NCBI GenBank assembly: GCA_020746835.1
Contig: JAGPNK010000008.1
Location: forward strand, 1,612,001 to 1,676,000
DNA length: 64,000 nucleotides
Direction of reading: 5' to 3'
From: Stachybotrys elegans
Lineage: Eukaryota; Ascomycota; Sordariomycetes; Hypocreales; Stachybotryaceae
Below are positions 54,008 through 64,000 of the stretch, piece by piece (within the stretch, counting starts at the first letter, position 1; each line of letters opens with the position of its first letter). Below the pieces are notes generated by a model. The model saw only the letters and a program-made list of their open reading frames with translations, was not told the DNA's origin and did not search any database. The position numbers and the translations under genes were made by a program.

Positions 54008-55091
54008 ATGGCTACCCAAGACGACAAGCCGAAACGCGTTGTCTACCGCGGCAACTGCCATTGCAAGGCATTTGTCTACGAGGCCGAGCTCCCTGAGATT
54101 ACCTCTGGCTATGCGTGCAACTGCAGCATCTGCAGCAAGAAGGCTTACCTCTGGGCGTTTCCCGATGAGCAATTCCGCTTCACCATTGTCAAGGGCGATG
54201 AGAATACCCTCCGGAAATACAGCTTTGGTCCTGGAAAGCTCACGCATAGCGTTGGTACATCTTGGCCCCTTTTGTGCCGTTGCTAACGTGAAATTGTAGT
54301 TTTGTCCTACCTGCGCAACGCCCGTCCTGGGCGAATTGAACGAGAAGCAGGAGCGAGCCCTCAATGTAAGTTTGTGACGAGTTATCGACATTGGCCAACT
54401 GACCGACATCGCCAGATCCGCGCGATACAAGGCATCAACGCATGGGATGTGGAAAAAATCCCGCAAGTCTACCCTATGTCGACTGTACTGACCTCTGCTA
54501 ATTGACGACCAGGTACGACGGCGCTTCATTGGGTAGCCCCTACGTGCCTCCGGAACACAAGGGGCCTCTGCCTGAGCCAATTGAGGGCCACAAGCTGTAT
54601 ACGGGATCCTGCCATTGCGGTGCGGTGACGCTCGCATTCATGACGAAGCCGCTCGATGAGACCTTTGACGAAGTAACGGCCGACTGCAGTTGCAGTATTT
54701 GCAGCCGGGTGAGTGGAAGCGCTCCTCAACCAACACGGCACGCCTAACAAAGAAACAGAACGGCTATTTCTGGACGTACCCCAAGAAGGAGCAAGTAGTC
54801 CTCCACGCGAGCAACCCCGATGACCTCGGCAAGTACAGCTTCGGGCCGCGCTTCCTCCTCATCAAGACGTTTTGCAAGATTTGCGGCGTGTGCATGACGA
54901 ACCAGCACAGTATGATGACCGAGGAGGAGCGCATAGCCAAGGGCGCGGAGCCGGATGGTGGCTTTGCCGACTTTATGAAAGCCTTGCACCCGGTCAACCT
55001 GCGCGTCTTCCACGACGTTGATGTCTCGAAGCTGAAGGCCCCGGAGTACAGGGACGGCACCAAGTTCCCGCCGTCATACGTGAACCCTTAG
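54008..55091 (+). CDS. tandem GFA/CENP-V-like zinc-domain protein
   Basis: 294 residues in five exons: 54008-54250, 54300-54365, 54416-54462, 54513-54708 and 54759-55091. It has two complete GFA (glutathione-dependent formaldehyde-activating enzyme-like) domains. Domain 1: GNCHCKAFVYE, CNCSICSKKAYL and FCPTCATPV. Domain 2: GSCHCGAVTLAF, CSCSICSRNGYFW and FCKICGVCM. Each has the CxC, CxC..C and CxxC zinc ligands. A single such domain is usual in bacteria, and tandem forms occur in fungi. The third intron is best read as GC-AG (CC|GCAAGT...ACCAG). Cytosolic; S-hydroxymethylglutathione binding is the textbook role but the real substrate of fungal members is unsettled. Confidence 0.9.
54463..54512 (+). 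other. GC-AG intron in the GFA gene
   Basis: GCAAGT donor and ACGACCAG acceptor, 50 nt. It is the only splice that joins VEKIP to YDGASLGSPYVPP in frame. Confidence 0.7.
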
Positions 55092-55972
55092 AGGCGTAAG
55101 GGGACGAGCACAGTTGGACTGTCGTGGTTGGACGAGATGAGGTAATTGCTTGAGCAGGAAGTCGATGGTCTAATAGATAGAGGTAGATAGAGATTCAGGG
55201 CCAATTCAAATAAGATGATGATAGTGTGGGATATTCTGTCCGTGTGCCCAATGGAATACAGACCAGTAAGATGAAGAGAGAAAGATGATGAGAGAGCGGG
55301 AATACAACGAAACCAGTTGGCGAACAAGCTTATTCTGCTTCTCGGTCGCCCGGGAAACCCATGCGCCATTGCTGGAGTCTATGACCTGTCCAGCAAGCCA
55401 GTGAGATTGGCAGCGACATGACGTTGCGTCCCTCGATGCGTCTATCATACAAGCCTCACCATGGACAACATCGTTCTGGACCAGCCTCAATGGATAATTC
55501 CGTTCTCCCCATAAGCTTACAAGTCTGGACCCCGCTACCCCATCTGCCGTCCCAAAACCAAGCGCCACGGCCCTTGGCCTCTGGAGGCCGGGTATGTAGA
55601 TCCGCTGGATAGTCGTGCCGTGGTATTTTCCTAGCCTGCAAACGAGTAAGCGAGCAGCACTAGGCCCCTCGCCACATTGTGACCTGCGTCCAGAGCTCCG
55701 CCGCGAGGCAAATCAGCCGGGGGCGGTGGTTGGAGGTGTCTGTGGATTCCGACAATCGGTACGGACTGTGGAAATGGGAGAAGGACTTGGCCACGAGAAG
55801 ATGTTATGACGTATATAAGCTGCTACCCCTCCTGTTTAATCTTCTTTCCCTGCTTGCAGTGCGGCATTGTTTCTTTGCTGATTCTCTCCCAGTCCTGTCA
55901 GAGGTGCTTGTTTTAATACAGCTAAACTTCATTCAGACTTGGCAGATCAAGACAACTCTTCCGACCGCGACC
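55092..55972. other. intergenic, 880 bp
   Basis: Contains the TATA box (TATATAAG, 55812-55819) of the following secreted protein gene. No other feature recognised. Confidence 0.5.
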
Positions 55973-56503
55973 ATGAGACTGTTGGCTGCTCTCTTGACCT
56001 TGGCGACTGCCGTCCCCTGCCTCGCTGCCACGGCACCCGAGGCTTTCTTCCTCAGAGTTACATCCAGCAATCAGCAGGTCAACTCCAAGTGCGTCAGCGC
56101 CTACCACACCGGAGCGGGAACAGCCGATGCAGTCATGTTCGACTGCGGGCCTGCGCCTCAGAAGCTCTTCACCTTCACCAACAGCACGATCCAGTTCACC
56201 GGGTACGGCGAAGGCATCTCGTCCTATTTCCTCGCCGACTCTGGTGTCGTGTCTTACAACAACTGGGGCTTCGTCGTGATCAACGGCGGCGACCCGAGTA
56301 GGAGCACGCCCATGACGTACAACGCGACGAGCGGATTCCTCCAGAAGAGAAATGGTCTTGGCTTCATCGCATGCCGCTGGGCCCACGACAACATGTTCCA
56401 GCTATTTGCACTGGGCGACCCCAAAGCCACGCTGCCATGTTCTTGTACCCGGGTCAAGCTTCTAAAGGGATGCTACAACACTGATCCTGGCTGCAATGCA
56501 TAA
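55973..56503 (+). CDS. secreted protein of unknown function
   Basis: Intronless, 176 residues. The signal peptide is MRLLAALLTLATAVPCLAAT. The mature protein has about seven cysteines, strand-rich sequence (FFLRVTSSNQQVNSKCVS, FDCGPAPQKLFTF, SYNNWGFVVINGG), three or four N-glycosylation sequons (NST, NAT) and a Cys-rich ending (PCSCTRVKLLKGCYN). Similar small secreted proteins in ascomycetes have no assigned function. A TATA box sits 160 bp upstream. It is convergent with the permease gene 150 bp away. Confidence 0.8.
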   Translation: MRLLAALLTLATAVPCLAATAPEAFFLRVTSSNQQVNSKCVSAYHTGAGTADAVMFDCGPAPQKLFTFTNSTIQFTGYGEGISSYFLADSGVVSYNNWGFVVINGGDPSRSTPMTYNATSGFLQKRNGLGFIACRWAHDNMFQLFALGDPKATLPCSCTRVKLLKGCYNTDPGCNA

Positions 56504-56653
56504 TTATCCATCCCTCGGGAGTGTCCATGACGCAATCTAGTGGGGAAAATACTGGAAGAATGTAATGCTTAATAAATTACAATGATGCTACAATACTATC
56601 TACGCTTATCCAGGCTGTCTATACACGAGAGGGCTTCGCCTTTATTAGCCAGC

Positions 56654-58672
56654 TCACTGAGGCGAGTCCTTGTTCTCCTTTACCTCGATAGACTCCACCC
56701 CGTCTGTGGGAGTCTCTGCCGAAGGGAGCGTTTGGCCCATGATGACATCGAACTTGGGGCCGCTGTACGCGTTCCTCTTGTGCAGCCAGAGACCCACGAG
56801 AAACAGGACAAAGATGCCAATGACGACAATCACGTAGTCTGGGTGCTGTCAGCCTTTGTCGATTTACGCCAGTGTGGTTGGTGCACTTACTCATGCTCGA
56901 TGCATCCACAGGGAGGAAGGGAGGGAAGCAGTAGAACTGGAGGGCATTAGCGCATGCATAATCGCCGTGTCTGAGGTCGACTCACAATAGAGGTGACGAG
57001 AACAAACAACACAGAGGTCCAGTTGACAATGTAGCCAAAGACGCCTTTGCCCAGACTGAAATCCGGCGACTTCTCAATGACCATAGTTCGGCCTCTGATC
57101 AAGAGGATGAGGACGGGCGCCGCGTACGACAAGTTCAAGAACAAGGTGCAACTGGCGATGTAGGCGTTGAAGGCAACCTCAGGGCCTGCAACAATGTTAG
57201 ACGGCCACTTGCCGAGAGAGTCAAGGGCTTACCGAGGTAAAGCAGTCCAAACAAAAGGTTGAAGACGGCCTGAAGGAGAATGGTTCGGACAGGAACGTTC
57301 AGCGTGGGGTGCAGCTGAGAGAAGCTGGAATTTGTTAGGGATACAGAGGCTGGTGAAGCAAGGTGATGGAAAACTTACAACTGCGAGAAGGGAGTGCCAT
57401 TGTCTCGTGCCATGGCCCAGAGGAGCCGGCTACCGGAAGAGACACAGCCGTTGGCACCATTGACGAAGCAGAAGGCGACCGCCACGGTAAGAACTGTCGC
57501 GGCAGCCCTGCTACCGGTGGACTGGAAGATCATTTCCGTGAGGGGGCTCTGCGTTGCCGAGTTGAGGAGGGTGTCGACGTCGACGAAGCAGAAGAGCATG
57601 ACGATGATGAAGAATATTCCACTGCAGCGAGTTAGACGTAGATAAGTCTCCGAGCTTGCTGTACTTACGTGACACCACCGACAAGGACTGCTGCAAGCAT
57701 AGCCTGGGGAGCATCGATGGTTGGCCGGGGCATCTCCTCAACCATGTGCGCAACGGCATCCCATCTGCAATAGGTCAGTTAATGCGCACAGTAGCTCGAT
57801 AGCTTGGCAGACAAACCCAATGAAGCTGAGAGCAGACTGCAAGAGTCCCAGCATCCAAGCCGTGCCATCGCTCCAGCCCGTCGTGTTGGCAAAGTTGGTA
57901 AAGACAAACTCGGCGTCGGTCTTGGGGGACGTGGAGAGGAGCACGACGCTGATGACGAAGACGCTGACGATGGACCAGTAGAGGGCACCCTCGTTCCACC
58001 TGTTGAGGATGGGGTAGCCAAAGATGTTGAGAAAGACGCCGATGATGGAGATGGCGATGAACATGAGGTACGTGCTCCATTGAGTGATCTGATAGGCGCC
58101 GGCAGATCCCATGACGACGGCAGCGGCGAGGAAGCGAGCTGGAAATGTCAGTGGAATGGCCAACCGTGGGCAAGGTTGGATATACCTCCAAAGTAGGCGG
58201 CCGTGGTGTTGAGAGTGAGCCATCCAGCAATATTAATCCAGCCAACGAGGAAACTCTGCAAACATGAGCTCACTGCGCTTCAACGATGATTGTGTTTGTT
58301 TGCTCACCATTGACTTCCTCCACTTCTCCGAGGCCAAGGCATAGGCATAGTGATACTGTCCTCCGGCAGTGGGCCACAGCGAGGCCAGCTCTCCGACGCT
58401 AGCGGCCAGGCATATGTTGCAGATGATGCAGAAGATGAAGCCGTACACAAAGGAGACGGAGCCTCCAGAGGGCATGATGAGGCCCAGGGAGCCGGCGAGC
58501 GAGATCCATGTGCTTGGGGGGATGATGTCAGCGGCAGCCAGCCCTACGTAGGGTGTGTTGATGAACGAGATGTGACGTACTTGAGGACCGCAAACGCCAT
58601 GCCCACCATGGTAATCTTGGAGAAGCGCTTCTGCAGGTGGCCTGCGCCCTCTGCGGTTGCTGGGTGCGCCAT
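56654..58672 (-). CDS. APC-superfamily amino acid/GABA/choline-type permease
   Basis: Plasma-membrane permease of about 516 residues in ten exons (first 58581-58672, last 56654-56838). Nine short introns interrupt it, several inside helices. Conserved blocks: FSKITMVGMAFAVL, then WISLAGSLGLIMPSGGSVSFVYGF, then GELASLWPTAGGQYHYA with the proline and glycines of helix 2-3, then WINIAGWLTL, WDAVAHMVEEMPRP (the acidic helix 8 motif), GSRLLWAMARDNG and HPTLNVPVRTILLQ. This matches the fungal family annotated as GABA permease or choline transport protein. The first acceptor is AAG. The C-terminal tail ends VESIEVKENKDSPQ. The substrate is not decided by sequence. Confidence 0.9.
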
Positions 58673-59396
58673 GGTTGAGGATCGACGTGTTTCAATCGCT
58701 GGCTTAGTCGGCTATGACACACACACACACACACCCTCAGAGAGAGAAATGACGGCTAATATAAAAGAAAGACAACGAAGCGCGAGAGCTTTGATGCTTG
58801 CTTGCTTCTCTTGTCGTTCAGCCTTGCCGATAGGAGAGCACGCCGACTGGGACGGACGTCTCCTTTCCCGCTGATAACTGTGGGGGGTGGGAAGGGCGGC
58901 CCCTTTATCTTGGCACCTATCCGGAACCAGCAAATCTTGGAGAAGGGAATTGGCACCATGGTGGATCTGTTGGTTGGGAGGGCAGTGGGGATTTGGGAGG
59001 CGATTGGCTGACGCGAGTCGATGATGGGCCGACATCTCAGGCATGGCTGAGGGTTGTGTGGAGGGGTGTGTGTGGGCGGCCCTCCCTTGTCAAGCCTGTT
59101 GGTCCATTGACGCCTCGGATAGCTAGTTGTAGAAGATCTAGGGAATGGCCTCGATGGGCCGAGGGAGTAGCGTGGAAGCCACACGTCACAAAGGAGGCCA
59201 TGCGTGCCATGCCATGCCCGCCATGCCAGCCGGATTTTAGTTTGACAGCTACAAGTCAGTTTTTTTATTTTATCATCTTCTCGAAGGTTGGTGGAAGATT
59301 TATTATGCATTCGCTATTCTATTTCTACACTGGGCAGTCCCGGGGACGGATGTTGCCGTGATAATCTGCCGGTCTCCCAGGGCCTCCATGCCCGTT
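58673..59396. other. intergenic, 724 bp
   Basis: Promoter of the permease and 3' flank of the nitrilase-family gene. Includes an (AC)9 microsatellite at 58717-58734. Confidence 0.55.
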
Positions 59397-60419
59397 TCAC
59401 CTCGTGGCCTCGCGTGCCCCGGCATAGCCGTAGTGCCAGTCGTCCCTGGCGAGATCTTGCCTGATCCTGTAGTTTTGCTCTGCAATTTCCACCAGGTCCA
59501 TGTCGACGTCGAGCACGCGCGTGCCCTCGCTGCCGTCGGTGAAGCTGCCCGGCACCTTGCCGACGATGGGCATGGTGACCTGGCTGCAGCCGAAGAAGCC
59601 CTGGTCGGCCGGGCCGCCGGCGTTGGTGAAGATGAGGGCGGCGGTGCTCTCAAAGGCGCGCGTCACGAGCGTCGACTCGACAAAGAGGCGCTCGCAGTCC
59701 GGGTTGTGCCTGAGGCCCGTCTCGTTCATGTCCTGCAGCGTCCAGAAGGAGGGGATGATGATGAGCTTGGCGCCCGCGAGCACCAGCTGGCGAAAGGCCT
59801 CGGGGAAGGCAATGTCCCAGCAGACCAGGATGCCGACGGGCCCCAAGGGGGTGTCGAAGACCTGGTGAGGCTGGAACGTGGCGTCGCTGCTGGACTTGGT
59901 CGCCGTCGCCGTCCTGTCGCCGCCATTGGCGTATACTATGCTCGACGTGAGGTGCTCGCGCTCGGGGATCCAGAGGTTCGTCTTGCAGTAGGACCCGAGG
60001 ATCTGGCCGTCATGGTCGATAAAGTACGACGTGTTGAGCAGCCTGGGCGGCTCGCCGTCGGTTCCGCCGGGGGCATGCGACACAATGGTGCCCGCGCAGA
60101 TGTTGATCCGGAGGCTCGAGGCCAGCTGCTGGTACTGCTGCACGTAGCGAGTGCTCTCGGCTGGGCTCAGGGCAAAGGTAGGGTCCTCGGGCACCCAGCC
60201 AGTCAAGTGGTATTCTGGTATCACGGCCAACGCAGCCCCTTGCGCGGCGGCGATCCGGATTTGCTCAGCTGCAAAGCCAAAGTTACCTTCCGCATCCAGG
60301 GGCTGGTGTGCAGGACAAGGGTCAGCATCATGAGTCAGGGTCTTGTAGGAGGACGTGGAACATGCCTTGGGCCACATCTGTATCAGAGCGACCTTGAAGG
60401 ACGAAGGGCTCGAAGTCAT
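59397..60419 (-). CDS. nitrilase-superfamily carbon-nitrogen hydrolase
   Basis: Amidase or nitrilase-type enzyme of about 319 residues. The catalytic triad is visible: Glu in AVIPEYHLTGW, Lys in SYCKTNLWIPE and Cys in GILVCWDIAFPEAFR. The N-terminal MTSSPSSFKVALIQMWPK is joined to PLDAEGNFGFAAEQ either directly through a 63-nt GC-AG intron (60303-60365, GCATGT donor, CTGACC branch, CACCAG acceptor) or by reading through it as 21 extra residues. The insert is in frame and stop-free, but the family has nothing there, so the intron is preferred. Cytosolic. Divergent from a Zn2Cys6 regulator with 457 bp between. Confidence 0.9.
   Translation of the reverse strand: MTSSPSSFKVALIQMWPKACSTSSYKTLTHDADPCPAHQPLDAEGNFGFAAEQIRIAAAQGAALAVIPEYHLTGWVPEDPTFALSPAESTRYVQQYQQLASSLRINICAGTIVSHAPGGTDGEPPRLLNTSYFIDHDGQILGSYCKTNLWIPEREHLTSSIVYANGGDRTATATKSSSDATFQPHQVFDTPLGPVGILVCWDIAFPEAFRQLVLAGAKLIIIPSFWTLQDMNETGLRHNPDCERLFVESTLVTRAFESTAALIFTNAGGPADQGFFGCSQVTMPIVGKVPGSFTDGSEGTRVLDVDMDLVEIAEQNYRIRQDLARDDWHYGYAGAREATR
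60303..60365 (-). other. probable GC-AG intron in the nitrilase-family gene
   Basis: 63 nt, GCATGT...CACCAG, with a CTGACC branch point. Length divisible by three, so retention would insert 21 residues between the first beta strand and helix. Confidence 0.5.
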
Positions 60420-60876
60420 GGTGTTTTGTTTTGCTTTCCTTTCCTCTCCTTCTTTTCTCGACTGTCTGCCTGCATGCTTCCATGTGTGGCTTGCCTCATA
60501 GTTAAACTATTACCACAATGCACGCAATCGATTCCCGTTTCTCATCAGATGACGGGGGCCCGATGCATAGCACAAGCAAAAGACAGCCCGTCGCTTTTGG
60601 TAACCCGTTCCGGCAAAGTCCGGTGGGCTGGGCTCCATGGACTGGGCCTGGAAGACGGGGGCAAGGGGGCTCCTTGGGGTAAAAAGGAGCAAGACGTCCT
60701 CTAGGCTTCAGGGAGAGGCCCCCTCCCCCGTGATCCGAGGGGAAACGACAGCTCCGTAGCCTAAGGACGGAGTCGGGTGGAGCGATTACATTTTTGCTCC
60801 TCTTCGCCTTACCAAATCCCCATCATCTTTCCGCGACAAGACAAGACATATCCATCTCGTCAGAGATATCGGAGCC
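60420..60876. promoter_or_regulatory. divergent promoter, nitrilase / Zn2Cys6 regulator
   Basis: 457 bp between divergent start codons; it may serve both genes. No specific operator identified. Confidence 0.4.
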
Positions 60877-62951
60877 ATGCAGCCCTTACGGAAGAACATT
60901 ACGCGATCGAGGAACGGCTGTGCCGTCTGCAAGTCCAAGCGAGTAGGCCGATCCCCCCGCAATCCATCCCGAATCCTCCTCCTCCTCTTCCCGGGGGGCT
61001 AATCTTTGGGACACAGCTCAAATGCGACGAGGCGAGGCCCTACTGCTCGCGATGCACCAGACTTGGCATTCCCTGCCCCGGCTACAAGAAGCAGATAAGA
61101 TGGGCAAAGGGATCCGAAGCGTCCACCGCGTCCACCTCGTCCACTGCCGCCGCAGCCGCCGTGCCCTCGCCCACCGGAGCCACGGCCGTCCCGCCTCTCG
61201 ACACTGACGACACCGTCGACCAGTCCTACGCAGAGTTCGAGGCCCCGAACCTGTTCCACAACTTCGCCAACGTCTCGTATGCGTCTGACGACCTGACCAT
61301 CTCGAGCGCCAGCCCCTCGTCACAGCTGCCATGTCTTCCCATGTCCGATGCGCCCTACCTGCAGCAGCAACAGCAGCAGCAGCAGCTCCCTAGTCCAAGC
61401 TATGTGCCCTCGACGCCCTCGAGTTCCGAATCGCAAGAGCACGAGAGAGAAGGTTCCTGGCTCGAGTCTCTCAATGGCGCCGAGAGCGAGCGCAGCGTCG
61501 TCATTCACCAGAAGCCGAGGTATCAGCACCGCACGGTGCCTGTCCAGCAACCGCCTCCGCTGCCACAGGCCCTCCAGGATCACTCCACCGTCCTGGTCGA
61601 GTACTACTTCAAGGAGGTGTGCGGCATGATGTCGTGCTATGACAGCACCATGAATCCCTACCGCACCACCGTGTCGGGCATCTGGACATTTACGCCCTCG
61701 CTGTACTGCATCATGCAAAGCATGGCTGCCGCCTGTCTGTCCGAGGTGTCCCCCGGCCTAGCCGCCGTCGGCCGGCGACTGGAGGACAATGCCGTCACCC
61801 TCCTCGCAAAGGACGTGACCGAGAGCTCCCAGCTGCACACGTCGTCTCTCATGGCCCTCGTCATGCTAGGGTTCAGCATGTCGTGGCACAACCCCAAGAA
61901 CCTCGGAGAGGCGCAGTTCCAGCTCTTGTCCAAAGCTCTCGCCACCAAGACCGACGACCATTCGCCCTCTGACAGCAGGAAGAAGTTCTTCTTCTACAAC
62001 TCGCTCGTGTACTGGAAGCTGCTCCTCTCCTTTGCCAGCGACGCCGACCTCGAGCTGCCGCCGAGCCACGACCTCCAACCGCAGTCTGTCCATGCACACG
62101 CACGACGCGGATCTCACGTCCCTCCTCACCCACAGACCGGAATCGGTGTGGAGGTGCAGGAGCTGGTGGCCCAGGTTGGCTGCTTGGCCCGCAAAGAGCG
62201 CAGGCGCATACGCTCGCGGCGGTGGACGTCGAGAAGAGACAACAAGGACGCAGAGGTTGCCATCCAAACGGCCGAGAGGCTTCACATACAGCTGTGCTCT
62301 GTCAAGCTGCCAACCGAGGCGTCCATCCTGGACCCGGGAGATAACCAGACGGCGACGATCCATCTCCTCAAGGTCGCCGAAGCATACCGCATCATCGGAC
62401 TGATCCAGCTCTACAGAAACTTCCCGGACCTGCTGAACACGAAGCACACCCTGGATCCTATATCGGAGGAATCCCAGCATCTGTGGGCTCAGACGGGCGG
62501 CATCTCTGAACAGGACCACCTGACGTCCAGCTCCGAAGAGTTCAAGAGCACCTTTTTAACTGGACTGGCCCTGCACGTCGTCAACCTCATCCAGGACATT
62601 CCCACCACGTCGCGGAGCATCTCTATCCAGCCGCTCCTGTGCGTGAGCATCTGCAGCGAGCTGTCTCTGAGCCGGACGTTCTGTCCGTCGAGCCAGTTCC
62701 AGCAGATACCCGTCCCGGGTGCCTATGGAATCCAGGCCTACGTGCCGGAGCCTTCCATCACGGGCATTCTGCACGCTCGGCGCGCGGTACTGAATCGGCT
62801 GGCTTCCTGCGAAAACATCCTGGCTGCCAGGCCCATCAGGCAGATGCTGCAGCTGGTCAAGGAGACGTGGTCCGTCATGGACGCGTGCCAGCATGAGGTG
62901 TATTGGATGGATGTTATGATGGAGAGGCAGTACGAGACTCTGATGGGATAA
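60877..62951 (+). CDS. Zn2Cys6 fungal transcription factor
   Basis: About 666 residues in two exons (60877-60942, 61017-62951; intron 74 nt). The zinc cluster is CAVCKSKRLKCDEARPYCSRC, then TRLGIPC, formed across the intron, followed by the basic linker PGYKKQIRW. A Ser/Thr-Ala region and a glutamine run of about eight (61361-61386) follow, typical activation-type low complexity. The C-terminal domain has VLVEYYFKEVCGMMSCYDS and SLYCIMQSMAAACLSE, the fungal_trans_2-type layout, with a conserved PHPQTGIGVEVQELVAQVG region. Upstream codons in the same frame as exon 2 are intron, so the start at MQPLRKNITRSRNG is preferred. It may control the divergent nitrilase-family gene. Confidence 0.88.
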
Positions 62952-63353
62952 TGACATGACGAGTAAAGGAAGATGGGTTTGGTGAAATGGAGTATTGGTG
63001 TTTTATTTTGGCTCAAGCATGTCGTAACTTTCATCCATCGCTGCTTACAGGTCCCTTGTTGTGGATTTCCCTGTGCCGCCCGCTTATCGTCATCATCCTT
63101 GGGTAAGCAAAAGCGCGCGCAACCTCGGGCGAAGGAGATTCTTTATTTGGCTTTTTCCGTTCGTTCTAGACCAGCAAGCGGTCCATTTCGGTACTACGCC
63201 ACCAGGAGTAGCCTTGATTCTCATAGATAATATTATTATAAAGTGCCGTCATGACCTACTGAGCTCCCTCTTACATTGCTGACAGCACATTCTGTATTCA
63301 ACCACCCACCCTATATTTTTGCCGCAAAAGACAACAAAAAATAAGACTGCAAC
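62952..63353. other. intergenic, 400 bp
   Basis: Promoter of the small membrane protein gene. Nothing else recognised. Confidence 0.5.
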
Positions 63354-63737
63354 ATGGCTCACCCTTGGCTCACCCACGGCGCGTTGGTCTTGCCGCTCAT
63401 CACCGGCGTGATTGGCATCAGGCTCCTCCAAGATCCAGCAGCGACACTAGCCGCAGTGCAGTTCCCCGTCCCTGCTGAGCCGGGCGCACGGAAGCTCGCA
63501 GGCTCTCTGGCGCGCTTTCATGGCACTCGCAACATTGCCGCCTGCTATCTGCTGCTCCTCAACTGGTACCGTGGAGACGAGACGCAGATGGGGCTGGGGC
63601 TGCTTGCTCTCGCCTGGATGAGTGGAATGGATGGCGTGATCAGTATCTGGCAGATTGGGGGTGGTCAGTGGAATCATTGGACGCTTCTCCCCGTCGTGAT
63701 TGGGGTTTCCGCAGGGCTGTTGGGATTCTTTGGCTAA
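63354..63737 (+). CDS. small membrane protein, DUF4267-like
   Basis: 127 residues, intronless. Four hydrophobic segments: LVLPLITGVIGIRLL, ARFHGTRNIAACYLLLLNWY, LGLLALAWMSGMDGVISIW and WTLLPVVIGVSAGLLGFFG. The combination of G.R.L..P, then RN...........G and a D between helices is that of the small four-helix DUF4267 proteins common in fungi and bacteria. Function unknown. It is preceded by its own promoter and followed by about 260 bp with no recognisable gene to the window end. Confidence 0.75.
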   Translation: MAHPWLTHGALVLPLITGVIGIRLLQDPAATLAAVQFPVPAEPGARKLAGSLARFHGTRNIAACYLLLLNWYRGDETQMGLGLLALAWMSGMDGVISIWQIGGGQWNHWTLLPVVIGVSAGLLGFFG

Positions 63738-64000
63738 GCGTGGGGGAGACCATGTCATAAGCTGACGTTGAGGCTGTCCTTCTCCTCTTTCTCGTTTCTG
63801 CACGCCGCACGCGGTTTCCCAAACGAGGCACGGGATCCGGGTATCAAAGAGGGGTTTCCTGGGGTTCGGCAGTTGTGTTCTCGACGACGCATTATCAGGT
63901 TTCCATTACGTGGGCATCAATATCATCACGATTGCCATCCGGCTATACCACCCCACTCGGTCGTAATCTTGGCTTTTGCTTGTGACATTTCCGAGATAGC
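63738..64000. other. terminal intergenic sequence
   Basis: Nothing recognised. Confidence 0.4.

Noticed and set aside
59358..60704. Long open frame (448 codons) on the plus strand
   Set aside because: Antisense to the nitrilase-family gene, whose catalytic motifs are unmistakable; GC-rich codon positions create open antisense frames.

Overview
The window is filamentous ascomycete (Pezizomycotina, most likely Sordariomycetes) nuclear DNA. The signs are genes with many short (about 45-75 nt) GT-AG introns carrying CTAAC/CTGAC-type branch points, Zn2Cys6 transcription factors, two HET-domain genes, a CBM1-bearing GH3 glucosidase, a fungal rhodopsin-like membrane protein, and an AT-rich retroelement with the mutation pattern of repeat-induced point mutation (RIP). 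Exon boundaries below were read by hand from frame changes and splice consensus. They are inferences, not transcript data.

Layout. 1-2403: AT-rich, RIP-degraded Ty1/copia retrotransposon (reverse transcriptase and RNase H readable through many stops) ending in a possible short LTR. It abuts and probably truncates a secreted CE3/SGNH hydrolase gene (to 3691, minus), which also carries a frameshift. 4814-17721: a compact run of six genes (trans-acting enoyl-reductase-like oxidoreductase, Zn2Cys6 regulator, epoxide hydrolase, MFS anion transporter, FAD amine oxidase, second Zn2Cys6 regulator). It looks like a small metabolic cluster without a polyketide, peptide or terpene backbone enzyme. 18138-18832: small cysteine-rich secreted protein. 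20065-29242: two HET-domain proteins flanking a seven-helix rhodopsin-like protein, with a relic of HET coding sequence and an inverted-repeat element between them.

29336-37270: catabolic genes (CBM1-GH3 beta-glucosidase, NCS1 permease, SMP-30/gluconolactonase, alpha/beta hydrolase). 37271-42553: gene-poor and debris-rich, with an NmrA-like remnant, a tRNA-Ser-like SINE candidate, a copy of a dispersed repeat, and a cysteine-rich secreted protein gene whose start codon appears to have been lost. 42554-48498: short-chain dehydrogenase, unusual kinase-like protein, small cysteine protein, truncated phosphotransferase-like gene, and myo-inositol oxygenase. 49818-63737: Zn2Cys6 regulator with a 29-nt exon, a conserved hypothetical, a tandem GFA/CENP-V-like protein, a secreted protein, a ten-exon amino-acid permease, a nitrilase-family amidohydrolase divergent from another Zn2Cys6 regulator, and a small membrane protein.

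The most unusual observations are a dispersed element of about 110-130 bp in three copies (4620, 38913, 46482), a concentration of apparent GC-AG introns, an ATG-to-ATA start loss of RIP type, a GH3 linker exon with no AG acceptor, and the six-gene cluster. No tRNA, rRNA or CRISPR array could be supported.
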